Part shown: piece by piece, positions 23,272 to 35,675 of the stretch
Numbering within the stretch: position 1 is the first letter of the stretch
Layout: each line of letters starts with the position of its first letter
Assembly: GCA_033964015.1 (NCBI GenBank)
Contig: CM066919.1
Location: 7,317,831-7,381,830 of the forward strand
DNA length: 64,000 bases
Reading direction: 5' to 3'
Source: Scolanthus callimorphus
Taxonomy: Eukaryota; Cnidaria; Anthozoa; Actiniaria; Edwardsiidae
Translations under genes and position numbers: made by a program
Notes under the pieces: model-generated
Told to the model about the DNA's origin: nothing
Database searches by the model: none
The model's input: the letters and a program-made list of their open reading frames with translations, nothing else

Positions 23272-24011
23272 TTATCTCGGCAAAGAGTCGTGCAAGTTAT
23301 ATAAATAATTTGCCTGTCCTTTACGCTTAATAATTTCACAAAGCATATTCAGCACATGTACTTGACTTGAGAAAAAAGAAAATTGAGAAAAAAATAGGAC
23401 CATACATCCAGACAAAGAGCTGAAGCGTCGTATGGCGACCGTACGGTTTTCTTACGCCCACGCCAGAGATTTCGGCCCTGACAGTCGCTATCCTGGTGTT
23501 GAATTGCTCAGTAGCTAGATACCTATGGGTGAGAGTACGCCCGGCCACCAGACCATATAAGGACGCCCCTTGTACCGTTAGTGAACAATCAACTAATTAA
23601 TATGCATCACCAACGTATTTATAGGCCTGAAGAGTGTGTCAGAGATCCATGTGGGTTCCATGTGGGTTCCAACGTTGTTGGTTTTCTTTTATTAAACTAG
23701 CTTATCTAACGGTTAACGCAGAAATGTTTCACACAGTTGCCGTTTAACATGTTCTACTCATTATAATCCAATCGCAGGTGTAATGAAACGAGAATGAGTT
23801 TCTTTTTAAGTTGTCCGTTTGCGCATGCGCGCACTCGTCATCTCGCCTGATTTTATTTTCCGTGAACAGACGAGCATTAATACCCTGAAAGATCATCTAA
23901 GGATGCCCAGTGTTATATACTCTTCGGCTTCTTCAATTTTGTTGCTGTTTTGTTTCTCTTTATTTACACATTACTAGACCACTCGACAACTTCCCCTGCT
24001 TGTGTACGTCG

Positions 24012-26137
24012 CGCAAGCCAGATACCCGTAATTACAGCTAAAATTGTTGCATTGCGATCCGCGTTTTCAAAACATCGATTTGTTGGCTTTGCTGTTCCGC
24101 CAGTCAAATATCTTTATTATGAACCAATCAGATTCTTGCCCTGTTTCACCTAGCAGTCGCCTGGCTTTCCGTCGCGACGTTGTACGGTTTATATTAAGTT
24201 CAGAGAAAAGCCACCGCAGTTGACTGCACTAGGCGAAACAGGAATTTTATTGGCTCAGATATTTTGATGTTTTTGAGGGTCGTGATGCAACGGTTTCATT
24301 TTTTGGTTTCATAGCTGTAATTTGAGGGAGAGTGCTAGAAATATATAATCGCGTTTGAGGATATTGCGCGAAAACAAAAATGGGCACCCCCAGTATGTTT
24401 TATCATTTTGATATCACTATAGTTTTCCTGTTACACAAAAAAAGGTTAAAGAAATTCTAACGACAAGCCTTCAAATGTTGAGCTATAGTCATGAAAAGCC
24501 CCAAAATAAGGTACCAAAGAGCCTCAAATTTTCACGAGCTGCACGCACAGAATCCAACATTTTCGTTCAATCCTGCAAGCCAATCAGACATCAGATTGCG
24601 TCAGTAGTGAGCGTTGATGTCATATATTTTCTTGTTTCATATTAAGTAATGGTCCGTATAAGAACTAGGGAAGCCAACGGCCAAGCACGCTGGAATGCAA
24701 TTAATTTCTATTGAAAATATAGACAATTCCATTGGCTTCAACAAAAAATCAGTAAAATCACTATGCTAGAAAAACTTGTCTGAGGATTTTTAGGGATATA
24801 TAAGCACATGTGGTACTCACAAACAGGATGTGCAATTTTTAAAAGACTTTGTATGTGGGGAACCTAGCATAAAATGCTGTTTCTCACTCCTTTGTTCTTC
24901 TTTAATCTGATTGGTCTAAAAACGATTTGTTGCCATATTTTCTCAAAGCAAGTCGAAGTCTATCAATTTTTCACTTTTATTATGTCACTAGTCATGATAA
25001 CTTTCTGTAGTAAAAAAATAGGGTATATCCCACGTGGGGATTCTTCAAAGCTGTAGAACAATGGAGGTTTGCCTAGTTCTTGCATATGGATGATTACTTA
25101 AATCCATCACAACATATAAGCCATGGGGAATGAGAAACATGGCGAATGTTTGCGCCGCACAATTTCTTGAAACAAGCATGGGCACCGCCTCTCTTTTTAT
25201 TGTATATTTTCACTTCTAGTGAAAACTAGTAAATAGACAAATTGGAAAAAATTTCAACGACAAGTTGTATTTTAGGGGTATAATGATCTTTAAAAGCTAT
25301 GGCTAAAGTAGGACACATGTAGCGCGCAACATTTGTGTCCTGCATGTTTCCCCGAGTGACTAAACAAGGAAACATCGCACGCGTGTGTCTCGGACACATG
25401 AAATGTTTCTTGTCTTGCAAAGAAACATTTCTTTGTGTCCCGGCTACAATTTTTGTCGCGCGCAACAATGTTTCTCGCGTGGCTAAACAGAGAATTTAAA
25501 CATGAAGAAAACATGTGTCCGGCTGCAATGTTGCGCGCTAAATGTGTCGTAGTTTAGCCAGGGCAAGACCGATTTCAGCTGACGTCCAGCTAACGTTAAC
25601 ATGCTTACATTCTGGCTCATGTGCATAGAAGAGCATAGAATCAGGTTCTTCTTCCCTGCTAGCAGAGGCCTCTTTTGTCTGCATTTCGCTGGCTGAGGTT
25701 CGCGAGGAAAAGAGACCTCTCTGACGTTTTCCGTGCTGATATCCCCCTTCCCCCCCCCCCCCCCCCCAGCGGAAAGCGTCTGTTGATATGCGTGCATATA
25801 GTGGGCTCAAGAAACGGCCAGCAAAGGCCATCCAAGGTTGTGGACGGCGGCAAGACAAAGCGAATTTCAACCCAGGGTAGAGGTCTCTTTTCCTCGCGAA
25901 CCTCAGCCAAATGCAGAGAAAAAAGGCCTCTGCTAGCAGGGAAAGGTTCTTCGAGTAGTGTGTACAACATGATGATAATCTCCGAATGTTAATAAAGGGT
26001 GACGAGAAGCATATGGCAGGGAATACATTCATGTGTTGGTTGGGCTATTTCACTCATGTTCACTGCCAATCTCTTTCCCTGATAGTAGTGCTATTTTAAT
26101 TAAGATTAAACATATTACTAGAAAATTGTATTATAAG
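24012..26137. other. Unduplicated spacer between copies A and B
   Basis: No gene is recognised. Two diverged direct repeats share ATGGGCACC and TCAACGACAAG-like motifs (about 24355–24500 and 25140–25310). A short imperfect palindrome lies at about 24140–24250. It contains none of the missing signal, PAN or EGF exons. Confidence 0.5.
25650..25945. mobile_element. Palindromic MITE with a central poly-C run
   Basis: The left arm (25650–25722) contains CCCTGCTAGCAGAGGCCTC and GAGGTTCGCGAGGAAAAGAG. The right arm (25879–25945) is its reverse complement with a few changes. A C run near 25751 lies between the arms. Confidence 0.7.
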
Positions 26138-26522
26138 CGCGAGGTCCCGGGGGGGGGGGACTCCCATATTTTTGGGGCGGGGTGCTCGTCGTACCTTTTA
26201 GGGCTTAAAATTAGGCCTCTGGTACCTTTTAGGGGTAAAACTCGAAAACGTGTAATTTTTTCCAGATAGGTACCTGTTAGAGGTTTGTTCTAGCAAATCA
26301 AGCAAATCACACTTGTTGGTAGCCTGAATTTCAGACGTATTTTCCCACGTAAAAAATACGAGATAAAATTACGAGGGAAAATACGTCTTGTTGGTACCTT
26401 TTAGGGGTCAAAATCAACTAACTGACGCCATGTTTGGTACCTTTTAGGGGTAAAATCGAAAGTTCCCGACGATCATCCCCGCCCCAAAATATGGGAGTCC
26501 CCATCCCCCCCGGGCGCGAGGT
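26138..26522. mobile_element. 369-bp MITE with 8-bp target duplication (hAT-like)
   Basis: CGCGAGGT flanks it at 26138–26145 and 26515–26522. The termini are C/G-rich (CCCGGGGGG and complement) followed by ACTCCCATATTTTTGGGGCG and its mirror. An interior GGTACCTTTTAGGGG motif recurs four times. An 8-bp duplication fits the hAT superfamily. Confidence 0.75.
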
Positions 26523-26644
26523 ACTTATGAGTTAGATTTACAGAGCTGTTTGAAAACGCTGTTTTCTGTGGACGGGTGAAAACGATGCTATCTGAAAACG
26601 ATGATGTCACCACAGCAAACCCGACCAATTTCGCGGGCCGACAG

Positions 26645-27170
26645 AAATCGAAATGCGCATGCGGTTGAGCTTATTTGAGCATGCGCACTGAATGCATAAA
26701 GAGGGTTTTCGTACGGATACGCGTTGCGTGTGGACGGGCGAAAACGATGCGAAAACGTGTGGACATTTTCGTCTTTTTGAAAACGGAGCAAAAAGTATCC
26801 GTTTTCGTTTGAAAACGGTGTAGTGTGGACGGGGTCTCAGATCCCGTTCACACGAGACCGGTACAAACGGACCGGTACAATTCTGGTACAGTACAGTCGT
26901 GTGTTCATACGGACCTGCGGTATCGGACCGATTTTTGGCATGGCTATAAGACGTGCACGATTCCGTGTGGACACTGTTGCAAAACGTGCCATAATTGTAT
27001 CGGTAGCGTACGAACAGGTGCGGTACCGTACCAGAATTCTACCGGTCCGATATTTGTACCGGTGTCGTGTCAACTTGGTCTCAGACTGGGCCAACAAACA
27101 ACCAAACTACACAAAATCGGCCTTGACAAATCTCCCTAACATTTTTCTTCGAGAGGTTTCCATCCCGTGA
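26645..27170. repeat. Repeat block upstream of gene B exons
   Basis: Counterpart of 5648–6180, with GTGTGGACGGG/GAAAACG motifs and an imperfect palindrome at 26847–27072. It diverges from copy A mainly by indels. Confidence 0.7.
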
Positions 27171-27192
27171 TTTTTCTTTTACTATCCTACAG

Positions 27193-27454
27193 GGTATACA
27201 AGTGACTTTGACATGTGGTTTGATGGTGACAGTACCGATGACTACATTGTGCAAAATCTGAGCGTACCTATTGAACAAGCAAGTTACTCTCCTAATTACA
27301 TCACCATTTTAGCGTGGATAAAAATGGACAACAAAGGAAACGAAAAGCAAACACTGCTAAGCATCGTCAGCCCAGAAAACACCACACTTTTGAAAGTGCG
27401 ATTCCATGAAAGAACTAGCAACAGAAAACTCAAAGTAAAAATTGGAGCAGAGGC
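27193..27454 (+). CDS. Gene B exon: N-terminal half of pentraxin-like domain
   Basis: Acceptor CCTACAG, donor GTAAGT, 262 bp, phase 1 in and 2 out. It ends KVKIGAEA, retaining the base that is lost in copy A. Confidence 0.8.
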
Positions 27455-30400
27455 GTAAGTTCATGGACAGTCTTAAAAGGTGACTCATTCGAAATTCAAA
27501 ATGCACCCAACTGTGTCTAGAGCGCAAATCTGCGTCGTCAAACTAACGGCTATAACTTTTGTGTCTTTTCCTCTATTGTTATAATTATTTTTTCAAATCC
27601 TACTTTAATGATGTATAAATATGCTACTGGGAACCGATCTTCTTGAAAACATTTTTAGAAGTCACAATCTAAATTTTTGTGAGGCCCTAATTTCATATTC
27701 CGGTCGTACTAGAAAAAAAATTTGCCGGTTTTTTTGGCTGAAATTCCAGGAATCGATTCCAGTTGTAGTGATCTCAAATCAAGTGAAGTTACAGAAAATT
27801 CGTCGGAACAGAAACGCGGTAATAAAAATACCGTCAGTTATGGTCAACTGTGACCAAAATAGAACGCTGATTCTGGTTGGCTTGAATTGAATTTTAATAG
27901 TGCTCCGAAAACTCCTTTTTTTTGGGCTCTTCCCTCGGCACTATGTTGTATAGCAATGTATTAAACTTTATCGAGGGTCCGATTTCAAATACCATGAACT
28001 ACTAAAATGTTTGAACATTATCTACCGAGAAAAAAAATTGTGAAAGACCAATGAATTTATTACAAGAATGTCGCATTAAAATGTGTCGTTATTGGGTATT
28101 ATTTCTTGCTAAGATTTATATAGACGAGAAGTTTGTGGCATTGGTAAAACTTAGTAATCCGGTTTGACCATTACATTTGCTTATTTGGCATAGAAGAAAA
28201 TTACAAAGTTACGACATTCGCCCTCTGGTTTTGCACGCAGATTTGAAGCTCTCTTGTTTATGAACGATAATGAAATCTGAAGTTTTTCCAGGGGGAGCTC
28301 ATTAGGCCAAATCTAATCAATAGCAGTCACGCTCCGAAATAGCAATTGTCTGTTAAGTCCCTATGGAACAAAAAAGAGTCGACGATGAACGTTTTCTTTG
28401 TTCGATGATTAGAGTTGGCCTACTATGTCCCCCTGGCAAAATGCGAGATTTCATTACCATTCATAAACAAGACAGCTTCAAATCCGCGTGCATGACCAGA
28501 GGGCGACCGCCGTAACTTTAACAATTTTCTTCTATATCAAATAAGCACGCAAGATGTTCAAACTTGCTTACTAAATATTACCAATGCCACAAGCTTCTCG
28601 TCTGTATACATCTTAGCAAGAAATAATACGTAATAAGAACACATTTTAACTCGACATTCTTGTAATAAATTCATTGCGCTTTCACAATTTCTTTCCTCGG
28701 TAGATAATGTTCGAACATTTTAGTATTTCGTGGTATTTACAATCTGACCTTCGGTGAAGTTTAATACATTACTATACAACATAGTGCCGATGGAAGAGCC
28801 CAAAATAATGAGTTTTCGGAGCACTATTAAAATTCAATTCAAGCCAAGCAGAATCAGCGTTCTAATCTGGCAAAAGTTGACCATAACTGACGGTATTTTT
28901 ATTACCGCGTTTCTGTTCCGACGAATTTTCTGTAACTTCACTTGATTTGAGATCACTACAACTGGAATCGATTCCTGGAATTTCAGCCAAAAAACCGGCA
29001 AAATTTTTTTCTAGTACGACCGGAATATGAAATTAGGGCCTCACAAAAATTTAGATTGTGACTTCCAAAAATGTTTTCAAGAAGATCGGTTCCCAGTAGC
29101 ATATTTATACATCAGTAAAGTAGGATTTGAAAAAATAATTATAACAATAGAGGAAAAGACACAAAAGTTATAGCCGTTAGTTTGACGACGCAGATTTGCG
29201 CACTAGACACAGTTGGGTGCATTTTGAATTTCGAATGAGTCACCGCGGTCATTATTTATCGCCTTGGGAGTACGTGATCCCCCTCTGTTAAACGCTCAGG
29301 TAACTTAAGGCCTGGGTGAAAGCCAAATCCAAAATGGCGGTCGTTAAACTGAGGGGGTAGTCTATCTCTAAACCAATGCCTCTGAGGGATCCAATCAATT
29401 TGCATTTCAATACCTTTGGTCATTCTCAATCATTTTCACCAATGTTGGTCTCTATGGCAACAAATGTATGACCTCTGACCTTAAATTTAATTTCTTGGAA
29501 AATGGCCTCTGCATTCGATGGGGATAAGTTAAATCGTTCACCTGAGTGTGTGATAGTGTTTGTTATCTAGTGTAGATTATTGATCTAACGAGGCTGCCTG
29601 GAAATGTTTCTTCGAATAACTATATTTGTGATGATGTAATTTGATACCTCTCATTTACTTAAAATGAGGATAACTTGGCCAGCACGCCTCGTTGGAATGG
29701 TAATGTACGCCCGACACCGGTCATAATAAGACCTATTGGGAAACCATTGGTATGACCCCGTTGAATGCAGAGACCTGAAAGAAAATTGTGACTTTGTCAC
29801 GCTCTTACAAGTCACGCAACCCGTTGACATGGTTACCAAATACATCAAATGAAACGTCTCACCGGGTAGAGCAACCTTAACGAAAAACATTCTACGCAAG
29901 ACATTTTATCTAGCCTAGGGAATTTTTTCAAGTGTTTTTCGCATTTTTGTGAAAAGCACCCATGCCTTAATATACCTGAGCGTTTTCATGATCCCCCCTT
30001 CTCTATTTGTAGTGGAAAACGTTTTGGCTGTTCCCCCGTGTACGAACCTGGAACAACTCACAAGCTGCGTCACAAAAGCTTTCCTTGTTTAGTACAACCA
30101 ATCATGATGAAAGGAGAGCTGAACACAAATGTGTCCTCTGCTGTGAATGGTTCTTACGCGGCAGAACACCCGCATTTTACAGAAATGGAGGATCGCATTC
30201 TTCTTTAAATTTGTTGCCTCTTTGAACTCACCCAAAAAATGATTCTCAAAATGATCTGTTGTTTTAAAATTATTCAGACCTGCTTGATTTTTCTTTATGT
30301 CATAGACCATTTTGGGGCCCTAACAGTTGAGGTCAAACACTTGAATATTTGTATCTTCTATAGCTTTTCAGGCCCCAGCGTACCAAAGGATTCATGGTTT

Positions 30401-33400
30401 CTCGTGGTAATAAAATGGAAGCCTAAACATTTCAATCGCGGAAAAATAGAAATATATACAGCGAATAACATGCTCAAAAGTGACGTTTTTGAGCCACACA
30501 GTGTCCCCCGGAAAAGTCTCGTCATTATTGGCCAAGAGTTGATGTCTGGAGGAGACCAGTTTGAGCCATCGGGAGCATTTCGTGGCTACATATCTCGGCT
30601 GCACCTTTGGGATAATAATTGGCATATTCAGTGGCTGTTCGATCAATACGTTGGTGGTAAATTGAACACAGACGCTAACCTCGTAGCGTGGCCAATGTTC
30701 TGGGATTTTTATTTCCCGCGTGTCCATGGCGATGTCAAGAAACTTGTATACAGTGAAGTACAACGAGGTAAAAGTCATTGTTATTTATTCAAACAAATTT
30801 CTCGCTTCTGATTGGTTGAGCGCCCACCGGCGAATTCTTGATGTTCTCGAAGGGGGAGACTTATCCGATCAATGACGTCAAAGATTGGAAAGTTGAATAA
30901 ATTATTGCACAATTGACGTCACGCGCTTCAATGCAGACTAGCCATCTCGGCCTGCTCCCATAGAATTCAAGCGGGAAAAATTCGTTTTGAATGAATAAAA
31001 AAAATTAAGTCTGAATGAATGATAAAACAATTAATGCATTCAGCTTTCCTATGATATGGTCTCCTCGGTGAATAACACCCCCTCGATCTGGAGAATTCCC
31101 CGTATCATACTCAGCTTAATTCATTAATTGCTAAATAGACAATAGAACAGAATGACTGGACAGATGACTATCAAGAACTAAATTCAAATACAAAACCAAT
31201 AACCAATCAGGAGTGGAGACATTTCACAACAAACCAATCAGGAGGCGAAGTGAATCAGACGTGTGTTTAGTCATGAAGTGAGCGCGTTTCTAGCGAGTTA
31301 ACAGACGCGCACTCGTTTGATTTTGAGTGGGCGTCTGTATAAACTCAGGCGAGTGCCTTTTCAATGATTTTTCGAAATTTGATTGGCTGACACACTAAAG
31401 ACTGCTCTTGACCAATAGAAACGCTGCCTACTACTTAAAATCCAGTAGCATTTTACTGGTATATAAAATAATAATAATAATAAAAAACGAAATACTGATG
31501 AAAATAATATGCAACAATAACAACAGGTAACCCGCGTCACGCAGTAGCCTAGACAAAAACGACACCTTCCTTGATCTACTTCTATACGTTCGTTACAGTA
31601 TGGAAAAAGGTGACACACACTGATGTCACTATAACACAAGAGCGAATCGACAAGTACAACTTGACTAACGACTTCAGTGGTTCCCTACAAATACAAGTCC
31701 CATCCAATGATGTCCCTTGTGGAAAACCCATTGCATTGTCGGTTGCTGTGCAGGGCGGATGGAAAAAGCTGAAGTACAAATTAGCATTTGAGGGATCTGT
31801 AGAATGCTATGGCATCCTGGGTGACGTGTGAGTAATGTGTTCCACAAGTTTCCCACCCGTCCGGAATGATTTGTGTGCGGTATTACTGCGATTTCCATTA
31901 TTCTTCGAACTCCCACGATACATTTCCGAACGCCAAACTGCGTTTTGGCTTCCGTCAATCAAACCTTTTAGTACAGGCGCAAGGGATTTTTCTAAGTTTT
32001 GTTTCGAATTTATTGTGGAGAACTTGGTTTTAATGCCTGGGTAGTCTTTGTTCAAAAAGCCTGTTTGAAATCACCCAGAGCTGTTCACTCGTTCGATTTT
32101 TGACGGAAGCCAAACCGCGGTTTGCTAGTTGTAGGACCCTTTCGTTTCCTCAGCTACAAGAAATTACCTATCCAGTTGTTTGGAAATTGGACTACCTAGA
32201 CTTTGCAGACGATATGCTACGATGTAAAAACATAAGCTTCAGCTCAGCGCGAGTCTCGATGAACTAGGGCGTATGCTCAACCACGATTTGGCGAGGATGA
32301 TCCACATGATCGGTGCATGGCTTGTAGCAAATAAACTAAGTCTTGATTTTGCCAAAATGGAATATATGGTTATTGGCGCACGCCAGAAATTACAAACGCT
32401 AGATTTCAATCAAGGGTAAGCACAAACATACTGCGCGAGCTAGACGCACAGTAGAAGCAATAATCGTAGTTGCTTTTCCCTCTGACAGACTCGAAGGATC
32501 AAGTGTGAAGACTTCGCGGAGCCTCCTTCAGTGGGACGCGCGTCACGACATGATCTATGACGAGGTTAATATGGGGACCACAACTGGTGAGTCGACGCAT
32601 TGATCTTCTGCATGAGGGCCAACCTCGCGCGCCAGTGTAGGAGGAAGGTGAGGGAATGACCCTGGCGCGCGAGGATGCATGAGGGCTAGCCTGCGTTGCT
32701 GGCGGTTTTGTGTATTTTCCGAGACGATTTCACCGGCGAAAGCGATAAATATTGTTTACCCTTGTTTGATTTCATCGGCGAGCGAAGTTTGTTTACCCTT
32801 TTCGATAAATGGCCGCGCGAATGACGGGGCAGAAAATGTGTCAAAAAGCGCGGTCCGTTTTCGCACGGCAATCTCGCTTTCGGGTAAATAATTCGCGCGC
32901 TCGCCAATGAATTTGTCTCAGGAAAACACACAAGCAGCTTACACGAGGGCTTGAAGACGTTTTTGGTGACACCTACAAAAGTAATTACATCTCCACAACT
33001 GTCTGTTATAGCCTGTGATGGCTCATGGACTGGCTTTTAAGATTATTATACATTGTACTCACTATCTCGATTCCGATTGGCTACGAGCGCGCGCTTTACT
33101 TTGGGAATCACGCACTTTGACAGAAAAGACGTATTTACTGAATCAATGTATAATAAAACGATTATTGAATTTTTATGATATCGAGAGTAAACAATGTCTC
33201 GCTAAGGACATCCAAGGGGAATCAAGCTCTGCCTTACGGCCTCGAGCTTGATTCCACCTGTCTCGACATTGTTTATTCTGGAGATCACAAAAACCTCATC
33301 CGATAATTGCTTAGTAAAATAGTCATGCCTATCATCCTGCTTATGCCAAACGATTGTACAATACATCGCTAACAATAATTTTCTAAAGAATCTTGGATGT

Positions 33401-33645
33401 TTAGTGCACTTCTAATACGTTTCAATAAAAAATCTTACTCCATATACCTAGGTGGCAAGTTTAATGGCGACCTGATGGCCTGCGCCAAAGAAGGCCAACA
33501 TTTCTGGAGCAAGACTACCGACACAACACGCTACATTTATCTTTCCCAGCGGCGCAAGATGGATGCCTATCCAGTAGGAATAACCTTGTCTGCTATGTGC
33601 GGCACTGGCGGCTTCATCATCTCAAATATAGAAAAACTTGAATGA
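27193..33645 (+). CDS. Gene B: partial pentraxin-like family member, five open 3' exons
   Basis: Exons are 27193–27454, 30379–30767, 31599–31827, 32489–32586 and 33452–33645 (TGA). All junctions keep frame with the phases of gene C exons 4–8, giving about 390 open codons: the pentraxin/LamG-like domain (DFDMWFDGDSTDDYI; IGQELMSGGDQF; AFRGYISRLHLWD) and the C-terminal module (WKKVTHTDVTI; MIYDEVNMG; RYIYLSQRRK). No initiating exon is found between copy A and these exons. As it stands it is therefore a 5'-truncated duplicate, or is spliced to an exon I cannot recognise. Intron 1 has gained two transposons. Several amino-acid changes separate it from A (for example KPKH versus KPKN). Confidence 0.75.
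27479..29244. mobile_element. 1.77-kb foldback element in gene B intron 1
   Basis: Nearly the whole element is one inverted repeat. The left arm runs 27479–28320 starting GGTGACTCATTCGAAATTC, and the right arm runs about 28410–29244 ending in its complement, with a loop of about 90 bp. Copy A has an empty site here (around 6490). A small ORF (27621–27890) spans only arm sequence and has no recognisable domain. Confidence 0.85.
29295..29980. mobile_element. 686-bp TIR element in gene B intron 1
   Basis: The left end CTCAGGTAACTTAAGGCC pairs with a right end whose complement is CTCAGGTATATTAAGGCA. Copy A reads TTAAACGTTTTC uninterrupted, and copy B has TTAAACG, the element, then CGTTTTC, so the target duplication is CG or shorter. 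A related right end occurs near 61284–61309. No transposase-like ORF is seen. Confidence 0.8.
30379..30767 (+). CDS. Gene B exon: C-terminal half of pentraxin-like domain
   Basis: Same acceptor (CCCCAG) and donor context as copy A, 389 bp and open. It carries SWFLVVIKW, AFRGYISRLHLWD and PMFWDFYFPRVHGD. Confidence 0.8.
31599..31827 (+). CDS. Gene B exon: first part of the C-terminal module
   Basis: 229 bp, acceptor TTACAG, donor GTGAGT. The encoded residues are the same as in gene A. Confidence 0.8.
31934..32124. mobile_element. MITE with CAAACYGCG termini (copy B intron)
   Basis: Counterpart of 15136–15317, a few bases longer because of an extra TCTAAGTTT-like stretch near 31991. Confidence 0.75.
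32489..32586 (+). CDS. Gene B exon: middle of the C-terminal module
   Basis: 98 bp, phases 2 and 1. Three substitutions change residues relative to A (GG to EG, LLP to LLQ, EAN to EVN). The LLQ reading loses the proline found in both A and C. Confidence 0.8.
33452..33645 (+). CDS. Gene B terminal exon
   Basis: Identical to the gene A terminal exon, ending SNIEKLE and TGA. Confidence 0.85.
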
Positions 33646-34010
33646 ATCCGAGGTCCTTCTATTTACCCTTTTGAAACAGCAGAAAACGAAAATTTCAAAG
33701 CGAGTCTTTACATGAAGCCAAGAAGAGCCCATCAGACTAAGAGTTAAAAACTTGCATTTGTGTTATTCCCATCAGTGTCTATTTTTAGTAGCATTGTTTT
33801 TTTTTTTTTCTGTATGCTTGCTTCATGCTAGCCGAGAATATAACTACCCATTTTGTTCTATTTTGTTCCATTTGTTGCATTGGACTATATGCTTATACTT
33901 CGCGTATAACAGGGCCCCCTGTTATTTAACTGTACGCCGCTATTTAATTTATGCGAAAATGTGTTTCTCAAATTAAACCATCTCTCACTGATGGGGAATT
34001 AGCTAGTGTG

Positions 34011-34378
34011 ATTAATGGTAACCTGCGAAAGCCGACACCACTTAGCGCTCGCCGAAAGAGACTCTCTCAAAGAGGCGTCTGTGCGCTCAAGCCAAACATT
34101 CCATACTGATGACGTATTTTGACCCAGATCTGGTCAAAAGAATTACGTGGCCAATTTAACTTTGTGGCATCTTTTTTCGTCTTATTTGAACTCTTTACTA
34201 TAAAATACTTTGTGTGCTACAAATATGAAATAGTCAAATTGGCCACGTAATTCTTTTGATCAGATCTGGGTCAGAATACGTCAGTATGGAATGTTTGGCT
34301 TGAGCGTGCAGAGCCTTTTTGCGAGAGTCTCTCGGCGAGCGCTAAGTGGTGTCGGCTTTCGCAGGCTAGATTAATGGT
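34011..34378. mobile_element. Mutator-like MITE with 9-bp target duplication (copy B)
   Basis: Same element and ATTAATGGT duplications as 17202–17569, so it predates the duplication. Confidence 0.8.
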
Positions 34379-35675
34379 TACTCTTTTGTAAATGACTCTT
34401 GATGAGGCTCTATATGTTATTAGCCCTACCATTGTGAATTTTCCGAAAATTTAAGAGAAAAAAGACCTGTTTAGAAATTCAAGCCTCACAGGTCGCTTCT
34501 AGTTAAGGGCAAATGCATGTATCCCTTTTATCCTCAAATTATGAAGAATACCATTATTGTAGGTAACTATTGTGTGGCATAACATGAGATGGTAGAATAA
34601 CAAGAAAAATCACTGTACAATACTTGTGTACTCGCACTCAGAGCTCCCCGGCATATTATTCGTCAACTCGCGGGGGAGGCGCTGGTGGCAACCATTTGAG
34701 GGCCTTCGCAATCTCGTACCCAGAGCCCGTGCATCTTTGAGCCAGCGGCAAGATACAGGCGCTGGCCTAAAATATACGCAGCTGGGGACGAGATTGGGGC
34801 CTTCGCTGATTGGCTTATATTCAACGTTGGTGCGTGCGCATAAATCCATTCTCGAAGCCAGAGTTCCTTGGCTCGTCTCCTCGCGGGGGAAGCTCTTGTG
34901 ACAGCCACTGACGCATGCGCGAGATTTGATACAGAGCCGTTGAGAGAAAGAACTTTCTGCGCATGTCCCAACGTTCAAAATCAGATGGATTTTAAGCTCA
35001 AGCTTAATAAGTTTATCAACCGAATTAGTTTGCTTACGCTTGCGTTCGCTTGATTTACACTAGACTCAAGCACAAACGCAAAGAACGTAACGTCTCGATT
35101 ATTCTTGCTCTTTTGTCTGTGTATAGGCCGATATCTTGTGACGTCATTGTCTACATTTTTCAAGCAATAGCGAAAATCAGCAAGCGTAACGGAGCTACAA
35201 AAAGAATTCTTCTGAATTTCAATAGCGCCTGGTTTTACGTTCGTCATTCGAATTATGAGCGCATTGCGAGAAGTTCAATTTACAGAAAACATGTGGGCTA
35301 TTGAGCCTCTTGCCACCCAAGAAATTCAAGGCTTGTGAGAAAGCCTCTTTGCACTTAAAAATGTCATCAAATTGTTTGAGATCAAATAATTACTCTGCGA
35401 AGGTTTTTAAAAATGAGTGGATTTTCTCAGTAGGCTTCATTGATGTTCTGCTATTGATATTCAGTGTTGATTACTTCTGATCTCCTAACATTCAGAATTT
35501 AGAACCTGCTTTGGCAAATGAGTTAAGACTGTAAACAAAGGATCCTCTTATAGGGGACTTTGCTTATAGACATGCAAGAAGCCTGTAACTCACTTCTTAA
35601 CTGCAAATGTGTGATAATAAATGGACATCCACGCCAATATGTCGACTCTGACTGGCTAAACAGTACGCAGCTAAA

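Larger units (their letters stand above)
5648..24011 (+). repeat. Segmental duplication, copy A
   Basis: Similarity to copy B starts at the AATGCGCATGC landmark near 5648 and ends at TGTGTACGTCG (24001–24011). It covers the five shared exons, their introns and about 7 kb of 3' flank. Copy A is longer because of a segment missing in B (about 6826–11162) and a Penelope-like insertion (12360–14627). By eye, mismatches run at about 1–3% up to about 16.1 kb and are almost absent from there to 24011. Confidence 0.95.
16838..24011. other. 3' flank of gene A: repeats only
   Basis: No protein gene is supported between the gene A stop and the end of the duplication. The short ORFs on both strands fall in MITEs, the heptamer units and the minisatellite. 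The stretch is almost base-for-base identical to 33646–40821. Nothing recognisable was seen in 17570–18860, 19628–20030 or 20900–22040. Confidence 0.5.

Noticed and set aside
24012..26137. Missing signal/PAN/EGF exons of gene B in the spacer before it
   Set aside because: No cysteine pattern, signal-like ORF or matching splice phases could be found on the plus strand there.
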